From: Arthrobacter sp. 135MFCol5.1
Lineage (GTDB): Bacteria; Actinomycetota; Actinomycetes; Actinomycetales; Micrococcaceae
NCBI RefSeq assembly: GCF_000374865.1
Contig: NZ_KB895455.1
Coordinates: forward strand, 1 to 64,000
DNA length: 64,000 nucleotides
Reading direction: 5' to 3'
Below the pieces are notes generated by a model. It was not told the DNA's origin. It saw only the letters and a list, made by a program, of their open reading frames with translations, and searched no databases. The position numbers and the translations under genes are program-made. Below are positions 55,854 through 64,000 of the stretch, one piece after another. Each line of letters starts with the position of its first letter. The stretch's first letter is position 1.

Positions 55854-57128
55854 ATGCAGGGCACCCCCCTCCGCGGCACCAGCGGATCCACCCCGGCGGT
55901 GCTGGGCTTGCGGCAGAACGTTGCCCAGTTCATGCTGCTGGTGGCCGTGAACGCCCTGGTGGGGGGCACCCTGGGCCAGGAGCGCACGGTCCTTCCGCTG
56001 CTCGCCGCCCGGGAATTCCACCTCGACCTGTACACGGGCGCACTGACCTACATCCTCGCCTTCGGCTTGTCCAAGGCCGCCATGAACTACTTCGCGGGTA
56101 CCCTCTCGGACCGGTACGGCCGGAAACCGGTCCTCATCACCGGCTGGCTGGCAGCGGTGCCCGTCCCGTTGATGCTCATACTTGCTCCGTCATGGGGCTG
56201 GATCGTGGCGGCCAACGTGCTGCTGGGCGTCAGCCAGGGCCTCACCTGGTCCACCGCCGTGATCATGAAAATGGACCTCGTGGGCCCCAAACAGCGCGGC
56301 CTGGCCATGGGCTTCAACGAGGCCGCGGGCTATCTCGGGGTCGCCGTAACGGCCCTGGCCACCGGCTACCTCGCCACCGCCTACGGCCTGCGCCCGGCCC
56401 CGTTCCTATTGGGCGCCGCCTACATCGCGCTGGGTCTGGGTCTCACGGTCCTGGCCGTCCGCGAAACCCACCACCATGCCAGGACCGAGGCCGCGCAGCA
56501 TGCCGCGGGCCGGGATGCCGCCCGTGCCGGCCTCACCACCGGGCAGGTGTTCACCCTCACCAGCTTCAGGGACCGCTCTCTCTCCGCGGCCAGCCAGGCC
56601 GGACTGGTGAACAACCTCAACGACGGCCTGGCATGGGGCCTCTTCCCCGTCCTGTTCGCCGGCGCCGGGCTTGGCCTGGGCCAGATCGGCATCCTGGCCG
56701 CCGCCTACCCGGCAGCCTGGGGCGCGGCCCAACTGGTGACCGGAGCAGCCTCCGACCGTTGGGGACGCAAGTGGTTCATCGCCACCGGAATGCTGGTGCA
56801 AGCCGGCGCCCTGGCGATCATTGCTTCCGCTCACGGCTTCGCACCGTGGCTCGCCGCCGCCGTCGTGCTGGGCCTCGGTACCGCCATGGTCTACCCCACA
56901 CTGCTGGCCGCCATCGGCGACGTCGCCCACCCGGCCTGGCGTGCCCGCTCCGTGGGCGTGTACCGGCTGTGGCGCGACGGCGGATTCGCCGTGGGTGCCC
57001 TGCTCTCCGGAGTACTCGCGGACCTCTACGGCATCCCCGCGGCCATCGCCGCCGTCGCGGTGCTCACCGCCCTCTCGGGCCTGGTGGTTGCGGGGCGGAT
57101 GCGCGGGAATGACCACGCTGCGGGATAG
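55854..57128 (+). CDS. major facilitator superfamily transporter
   Basis: A 424-residue, 12-helix transporter. Motif A-like LSDRYGRKPVLITGWL near residue 85 and its second-half partner ASDRWGRKWFIATGML near residue 303 are present; GFNEAAGYLGVAVTALATGYLA lies in the first half. Start ATG 55854. It follows the sulfur genes after two hairpins and may be part of the same response, but substrate is unknown. Confidence 0.88.
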   Translation: MQGTPLRGTSGSTPAVLGLRQNVAQFMLLVAVNALVGGTLGQERTVLPLLAAREFHLDLYTGALTYILAFGLSKAAMNYFAGTLSDRYGRKPVLITGWLAAVPVPLMLILAPSWGWIVAANVLLGVSQGLTWSTAVIMKMDLVGPKQRGLAMGFNEAAGYLGVAVTALATGYLATAYGLRPAPFLLGAAYIALGLGLTVLAVRETHHHARTEAAQHAAGRDAARAGLTTGQVFTLTSFRDRSLSAASQAGLVNNLNDGLAWGLFPVLFAGAGLGLGQIGILAAAYPAAWGAAQLVTGAASDRWGRKWFIATGMLVQAGALAIIASAHGFAPWLAAAVVLGLGTAMVYPTLLAAIGDVAHPAWRARSVGVYRLWRDGGFAVGALLSGVLADLYGIPAAIAAVAVLTALSGLVVAGRMRGNDHAAG

Positions 57129-57135
57129 CCCCCCT

Positions 57136-57378
57136 TTATCCGTGCCCGGCCAAGTACTCCACCAGCCCGCCCACCGTGGCCACCGCCGGATAGTCGGCTT
57201 CCGGGATGTCGACGCCCGTGGACTCGGCGATGACCTCCACCAGGCGGAGGAAATCCAGCGAGTCCAGTTCCAGGTCCTGGCGCAGCCTGGCAGTGCCGTC
57301 CAGGTCGCCGGGCTCGACGTCGGGCGCAACTTTGCCGATCGCCGCCTCCACGGCCAGGCGCGCGTCCTCTTGGTTCAC
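57136..57378 (-). CDS. acyl carrier protein
   Basis: An 80-residue carrier from GTG 57378 with GAGGAGG close upstream. The phosphopantetheine Ser40 is in LELDSLDFLRLVE; the surrounding helices fit a free-standing ACP. Last gene of the acs-E1-E2 operon, 28 bases after E2. No fatty-acid or polyketide synthase is near, so its acyl group and partners are unknown. Confidence 0.9.
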   Translation of the reverse strand: MNQEDARLAVEAAIGKVAPDVEPGDLDGTARLRQDLELDSLDFLRLVEVIAESTGVDIPEADYPAVATVGGLVEYLAGHG

Positions 57379-57406
57379 GGTTCCTCCTCGGTCACACGGG
57401 TCCGGC

Positions 57407-58900
57407 TCACAGGTCCTCCGGCGTTTGCAGGAGTTCGTCGATCCTGGCCAGGAAGCGGCCTCCGCGCAGCCCGTCGCTGACCCGGTGGTCCGCGGACAGG
57501 GTGGCGGTGGCCGCGTGCCGGATCCCGAGCATCCCGTTGTGCGCCCACGGCTGTTCGATGACCTTGCCGAAACCCACCATGGCAACCTGAGGCGGATAGA
57601 TCACGCCGTAGACGCTTTCGACCCCAAGGTCGCCCAGGTTGGTGACGGTAATGGTGGGGTCGGCCATCTCCGCGCGCTGCAGCCGGCCCGCCCTGGCCCG
57701 GCTGACCAGGCCGCGCAGCTGCTCCATGAGTTCGTCCAGCGTCAGGGTGTCTGCGTCGTGCACCGCCGGGGCCACGATCCCGCCGTGCCGCAGGGCCACC
57801 GCGACGCCCAGGTGCACGGCATTGCTCGGCTGGAACGCGCCCCTGGTGAAGAATCCGTTCATGTCCGGCACCTCCTTCGCCGCGAGCGCGGTGGCCTTGA
57901 GCAGCAGGGCGGAGGGCACCAGGCGGGCGGTGACGGGCCGCTGCTGGTTGGCCGCCTGCATCCACGCCATGGCCGCGGCAAGGTCCAGGGTGGTGGCGAG
58001 GTAGTAGTGCGGGATTTCCTTCTTGGACCGCGACATCAGCGCGCCGATCGCCTGCCGCAGGCTTTCCGCCTTGCTGGCGGCCGCAGCCCGTTCCTGCCGG
58101 GGGGCTGCGGGCGGCACGTTTTCCTTTGCGTTCCCGGGTTCCGTTGCCTGCGCGGGCGCCGGCGGGCGGGCTTCCGACGGCGGTGCTTCCGCCGGCTTGT
58201 CCGCGCCGGGTTCCCTGGCCGGCCGCCCCCGCGGCGGGACGGCGGCGAGCACGTCTTCCTCGGTGACGGCACCACCCGGGCCCGTGCCCGTGACGGCCGG
58301 CAGGTCCACGCCAAGTTCCGCCGCCAGCCGCCGGGCCAGCGGCGAGGACCGCACGCGGTGCGCTTCGGGTGCTTTTGCCGGCTCCGGCGCCCAGGTGCCA
58401 GACGCCGCAGCGGCGCGTTCGACGTCGGCCCGGGTCACCTCTCCGCCGGCACCGCTCCCGCTGAGGCGTCCGACGTCGACCCCCAGCGTGTGCGCAAGGT
58501 GCCGGACCGGCGGCGGGACCTTGGCGCCGGGCTCCGGGTGGCCGCCAGCGGCGCCCGGGTGAGCGGGCGTTTCCTCTTTTGCTGTCAAAGGTGAGCGGGC
58601 GTCGGGGAAAATGCTGCCGGAAGTGAGCGGGGGTTGGGGCGGGGGTGGCGGCGGGAGTTCGGCGGGGGTGGCCGTGATCCGGGCGATGGGGGTCCCCACC
58701 TGCACGGTGTCGCCGATGTCCACCAGGAACTCGGCGACGACGCCGTCCTCGAAAGACTCGATGTCCATCACGGTCTTGTCGGTGTCCACGGCCGCCACGA
58801 GGTCACCCTTATGGACATAATCCCCCGGCTTGACCAGCCACTCCACCACCTTGCCGTGCTCCATGTCTGCGCCCAGGGACGGCATCCGGAACTCAGCCAT
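57407..58900 (-). CDS. 2-oxoacid dehydrogenase E2 (dihydrolipoyl acyltransferase)
   Basis: A 497-residue E2 from ATG 58900. The lipoyl domain has Lys42 in [10 protein letters not shown] Pro-rich linker, residues about 80-120, contains the 32-bp DNA repeat. Two peripheral subunit-binding domains follow ([19 protein letters not shown] near 130, and [19 protein letters not shown] near 185), an unusual doubling. The catalytic domain ends with [10 protein letters not shown], the His-Asp active site. The overlap with E1beta by eight bases shows coupling. Confidence 0.93.
   Translation of the reverse strand: MAEFRMPSLGADMEHGKVVEWLVKPGDYVHKGDLVAAVDTDKTVMDIESFEDGVVAEFLVDIGDTVQVGTPIARITATPAELPPPPPPQPPLTSGSIFPDARSPLTAKEETPAHPGAAGGHPEPGAKVPPPVRHLAHTLGVDVGRLSGSGAGGEVTRADVERAAAASGTWAPEPAKAPEAHRVRSSPLARRLAAELGVDLPAVTGTGPGGAVTEEDVLAAVPPRGRPAREPGADKPAEAPPSEARPPAPAQATEPGNAKENVPPAAPRQERAAAASKAESLRQAIGALMSRSKKEIPHYYLATTLDLAAAMAWMQAANQQRPVTARLVPSALLLKATALAAKEVPDMNGFFTRGAFQPSNAVHLGVAVALRHGGIVAPAVHDADTLTLDELMEQLRGLVSRARAGRLQRAEMADPTITVTNLGDLGVESVYGVIYPPQVAMVGFGKVIEQPWAHNGMLGIRHAATATLSADHRVSDGLRGGRFLARIDELLQTPEDL
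58553..58634. repeat. 32-bp repeat family inside the E2 linker (about 2.5 copies)
   Basis: On the minus strand, units start ACCCCCGCTCACTTCCGGCA (58634 down to 58603) and ACGCCCGCTCACCTTTGACA (58602 down to 58571), then a partial third. Each full unit is 32 bases, and the second matches the 11648-12031 array units at 20 of the first 21 bases. Because 32 is not divisible by three, each copy is read in a different frame, as the peptide [20 protein letters not shown] shows. Confidence 0.85.
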
Positions 58901-59873
58901 TGGCCCCCACGGCCCTTCGCGCGGCGGCCATGACCCGTTCCACCGACGGCAGGGCAGCCTGTTCCAGGTGCTTGGCGTACGGGACGGGCACCTCCAGGCT
59001 GCATACCCGTTCCACCGGGGCGTCCAGGTCGAAGAAGGCTTGCTCGCAGATCCGGGCCGCGATCTCCGCGGAGATGCTGCCGCTTCGCCAGCCTTCGTCC
59101 ACCACCACGGCCCGGTGCGTCCTGGCCACGCTGTCCATGATGGTGTGGGCATCGAGCGGGCGGAGGGTGCGGAGGTCGATCACGTCGGCCTCAATGCCTT
59201 CGGCGGCCAGCAGGTCCGCGGCCTCCAGCACCATGGGCAGCGTGCCGCCGTAGGTGACGAGGGTCAGGCCGTCCCCATGCCGGAGGACTGCTGCCTTGTC
59301 GATGTCCACGGCGCCGGCGTCGTCGTCGAGCTCCCCCGCAACGTTGTACAGCGAGCCATGCTCGAAGATCAGCACCGGGTCCGGGTCCTGCAACGCGGTC
59401 CACAGCATCCCGCGGGCGTCCGCCAAGGTGGCCGGGGCCAGGATCCGCAGCCCGGGAATGTGCGCGTACCAGCCTTCCAGGCTGTGCGAGTGCTGGGCGC
59501 CGAGCTGCCGGCCGGCTCCGGTGGTCATCCGGATGACGATGGGCACGTTGAACTGGCCGCCGGACATGTGCAGCAGCGTGGCGGCATTGTTGATGATCTG
59601 GTCCAGCGCCAGCAGGCTGAAGTTGACGGTCATGATTTCGACGACGGGACGCATCCCGCCCAGCGCGGAGCCGATGCCCGCGCCGACGAACCCGGACTCG
59701 GACAGCGGCGTGTCACGGATCCGTTCGGGCCCGAACTCCTCCAGCAGTCCCAGGCTCACGGCGAAGCTGCCGCCGTACCTGCCTACGTCCTCGCCCATGA
59801 GGAACACCCGCTCGTCGCGCTGCATCGCGTCGCGGAGCGCCGCCCGCATCGCTTCCCGGTACGTGGTTTTCAT
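58893..59873 (-). CDS. 2-oxoacid dehydrogenase E1 component, beta subunit
   Basis: A 326-residue transketolase-like subunit. Typical stretches are [62 protein letters not shown], and [24 protein letters not shown]. Together with E1alpha it decarboxylates a 2-oxoacid. The family includes pyruvate and acetoin dehydrogenases; which applies is not decided. It overlaps E1alpha by four bases. Confidence 0.93.
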   Translation of the reverse strand: MKTTYREAMRAALRDAMQRDERVFLMGEDVGRYGGSFAVSLGLLEEFGPERIRDTPLSESGFVGAGIGSALGGMRPVVEIMTVNFSLLALDQIINNAATLLHMSGGQFNVPIVIRMTTGAGRQLGAQHSHSLEGWYAHIPGLRILAPATLADARGMLWTALQDPDPVLIFEHGSLYNVAGELDDDAGAVDIDKAAVLRHGDGLTLVTYGGTLPMVLEAADLLAAEGIEADVIDLRTLRPLDAHTIMDSVARTHRAVVVDEGWRSGSISAEIAARICEQAFFDLDAPVERVCSLEVPVPYAKHLEQAALPSVERVMAAARRAVGANG

Positions 59874-60915
59874 CCTGCTGCCCCTTCTTTCCCGCCGCCG
59901 CCGCCGGCGGTGGCAGCGCCGCTGCCGGCTTCCGGCGGGTCGCTGTAGACAAACCGCATGAGTTCGGACACCGGTTCCGGCGTGCCGTTCTCGGCGAATC
60001 CCACCGCGGTGCTGATCTCGGCGTCCACGTCCGCCGCCAGCGCCGCCCAGGTGTCCTCCGGCAGCTGTCCCGCGGCCTGCATGGTTCCCTGCAGCAGGCT
60101 GATGGGGTCCCGTTCCATCCAGCGGGAAACCTCGGCTTTCTCCCGGTACAGCTCGGGATCGAACATGGAGTGGGCGCGGAAGCGGTAGGTGCGCAGTTCC
60201 AGGAAGTGCGGCCCGCCCCCGGACCGGACGGCATCCACCGCCCGCCGGGCAGCTTCCTCGACGGCGAGTACGTCCATCCCGTCCACGGCCCACGCGGAGA
60301 TTTCGTACCCGGCGGCCTTGAGCGCGATGTCCGTCTGGGATTCGGAACGGCCCAGCGCGGTTCCCATGGCGTAGAGGTTGTTTTCGCAGCAGAACAGCAC
60401 CGGGAGCTGCCAGAGCGCGGCGAGGTTCATGCTTTCGTGGAACTCGCCTTCGGCCACGGCGCCTTCGCCGAAGAAGCAGGCGGTCACGCGCTGGCGGCCG
60501 GCCATCCGGTCTGCGAGCGCCAGGCCGACTGCAAGCGGCAGGCCACCTGCCACGATCGCGTTTCCGCCGTAGAAGCGCGCCTCCGCGTCGAAGAGGTGCA
60601 TGGAACCGCCGCGGCCGCGGCAGCAGCCCTCGGCGTGGCCGTACATTTCGGCGAGGATGGCACCGGCGGAGACGCCCCGGAGCAGGGCGTGGCCGTGCTC
60701 CCGGTAGGTGGCCACCACCGCGTCGTCGGGCGCCAGGGTTTCCATCACCCCGGCGGCCACGGCTTCCTCGCCGATGTACACGTGCAGGAAGCCGCGGATC
60801 TTGGCCGCGCTGTACAGCTCGATGCATTTTTCTTCGAGCCGGCGGACCCGCAGCATCTGCCGCAGCAGGTGCAGGGCGTGTTCCTGGTCGCGGATGGCCG
60901 GGTTCCGCAGGGTGC

Positions 60916-60919
<4 letters not shown>
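59870..60919 (-). CDS. 2-oxoacid dehydrogenase E1 component, alpha subunit
   Basis: A 349-residue thiamine-diphosphate enzyme. [23 protein letters not shown] and the cofactor motif [25 protein letters not shown] are visible. The motif has GEG where many E1alpha proteins have GDG, a conservative change at a metal ligand. [13 protein letters not shown] supports E1alpha of the pyruvate/acetoin type. Overlaps the synthetase stop and the E1beta start by four bases each. Confidence 0.92.
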
Positions 60920-62729
<1,810 letters not shown>

Positions 62730-62733
<4 letters not shown>

Positions 62734-64000
62734 TCCCTCGCCTCCGGCATGGACCGGCCCACCGGTGACGGCAGCAGGTATTGGCGGAACCAGTCGGCAG
62801 CCAGGTTCGCGGCCAATGCCAGGGTTCCGGGCTCCTCGAACAGGTGGGTGGCGCCCGGGACGATCTCGAGCCGGGTGGGCGCCTGCATCCGTGCCATTGC
62901 CTGGCGGTTGAGTGCGAGGACCTGGGTGTCCGCACTGCCAACGATCAGGAGGGTGGGGGCCCTGACGGCGTCCAGCCGCGGACCGGCAAGGTCAGGCCGT
63001 CCGCCCCGGGACACGACGGCGGCAACGTCGGCGCCGGGCTCGGCCGCGGCCCACAGCGCCGCTCCGGCACCGGTGCTCGCCCCGAAGTAGCCGATCCGTC
63101 CGGCCGAGCCGTCATGCCGGACCTTCAGCCAGTGGGTGGCGGCTGAGAGGCGCCGGGCCAGGAGCGCGATATCGAAGACATTGGCACGGTTGACTTCTTC
63201 CTCGGGGGTCAGCAGGTCCAGGAGCAAGGTGCCCAGGCCCGCCCCATGCAGGACGGAGGCCACGAAACGGTTGCGCGGGCTGTGCCGGCTGCTCCCGCTG
63301 CCGTGGGCGAAGATCACCGTGCCGTCGCACACGGCCGGCAAGTAGAGGCTGCCCCGCAGCACGGCCATCCCGTCCGGAACCTCGACCTCGTCCACCAGGC
63401 TGCTGTCCCCCCTTTCGGGGCCGCTGCGGGACGGCTGGGACGCGGCGGCGTCCAGCAACTGGACCACCTCGCCATCCTCGGTGGGGGAAAAGTCGTGGTA
63501 GTAGTAGCCCACGGCCTGGAAGTCCTGCGGCGAAAGCAGGCAGACGACGTCGTCCGGTTCCTTGAGCTCGACGATGGCCCGGGCAGGGGCCACCGGCACG
63601 GCAAGGATGACTTTCGCGGCGCCCAAGTGCCGCGCCACCTGGCAGGCGGCCTTGGCCGTGGAGCCGGTGGCGATGCCGTCGTCCACGATCACGGCGGTGC
63701 GGCCGGTGAGGTCAAGCATCGGGCGCCCCTGCCGGAACCGTGCCACCCTGCTGTCCAGCAGGGTGCGCTCCCGCCGTTCCACCTGCTGCAGGTCCTCCTG
63801 GGAGACGCGGGCCATGGAGATGGTGCGTGGATCCAAGACCCGGACGCCGCCCTCCCCTATGGCTCCCATGGCCACCTCAGGCTGGAACGGGACGCCCAGT
63901 TTCCTGACCACGATCACGTCCAGTGGCGCCTCGAGGGCCTTGGCCACCTCGAATGCCACGGGCACGCCGCCTCGGGGCAGGCCCAGCACCACCACGTCCC
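62730..64000 (-). CDS. phosphoribosyltransferase-alpha/beta hydrolase fusion (cut by window end)
   Basis: At least 423 residues are in the window and the frame is open past 64000, so the N-terminus is missing; the GTG at 63995 is internal ([11 protein letters not shown]). The first part has PRPP-site [16 protein letters not shown] (phosphoribosyltransferase fold), the second a dienelactone-hydrolase-like domain with nucleophile GASTG and late His in GATHLFE. Similar fusions occur beside dormancy or hypoxia genes in mycobacteria. First known gene of the six-gene operon; its stop overlaps acsA. Confidence 0.85.

Noticed and set aside
55580..57112. 510-residue plus-strand frame
   Set aside because: Alternative frame over the MFS transporter, Arg/Pro/His-rich with no domain.

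Overview
This is a high-GC actinobacterial chromosome segment. Protein content and arrangement fit Arthrobacter or Pseudarthrobacter (Micrococcaceae): a phenylacetate paa operon, a GH27 protein resembling Arthrobacter isomalto-dextranase, LAxTG surface anchoring, and abundant GTG starts with ATGA or GTGA overlaps. No rRNA, tRNA, CRISPR or prophage was seen. The genus is inferred, not proven.

Layout. 1-4.2 kb: an IS3-family remnant, then a polyisoprenyl-phosphate sugar transferase and a DUF4012 protein with visibly lower GC than the rest (probable edge of a polysaccharide island). 4.3-6.6 kb: LAxTG surface protein, strong terminator, small membrane ORF, VanZ-like protein, galU. 6.6-11.6 kb: paaABCDE plus an enoyl-CoA hydratase/isomerase on the minus strand with a PaaR-like site, followed by a 12-copy 32-bp tandem repeat. 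12-18.9 kb: small unknown protein, sedolisin protease, PAP2-DedA-response regulator-histidine kinase operon, VOC-HxlR pair. 19-25.7 kb: broken mmcQ/yjbR gene, two fluC genes with a universal stress protein, PAS histidine kinase, DUF4188/TetR divergent pair, lipoprotein serine hydrolase. 25.8-31.1 kb: XRE regulator divergent from an MFS-AKR-AKR-SDR group. 31.1-34 kb: arsenic operon arsR-aqpS-arsC-ArsO-like. 34-37 kb: map, SGNH lipase (flanked by 41-bp direct repeats), GNAT, unknown protein. 37-42.4 kb: KdpD/KdpE with a KimA-like permease instead of KdpFABC. 42.5-46.1 kb: GH13 remnant, ROK regulator, GH27 enzyme. 46.2-51.2 kb: FetB-like permease, YcnI/CopC copper group, YceI, CDP-alcohol phosphatidyltransferase. 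51.3-57.1 kb: reactive-sulfur region with a CstR-like repressor, rhodaneses, TauE exporter and a CstB-like dioxygenase/rhodanese, governed by three operators spaced exactly 21 bp apart and a fourth downstream. 57.1-64 kb: a tightly coupled minus-strand operon of phosphoribosyltransferase-hydrolase, acetyl-CoA synthetase, 2-oxoacid dehydrogenase E1alpha/E1beta/E2 and an acyl carrier protein.

Most notable. The acs-E1-E2-ACP operon is an unusual gene combination without an E3. The 32-bp repeat family of the paa upstream array recurs, with the same period, inside the coding linker of the E2 gene at 58.6 kb. The sulfur region has phased operators. The lipase gene sits between a copy of the 3' end of its neighbour and the original.
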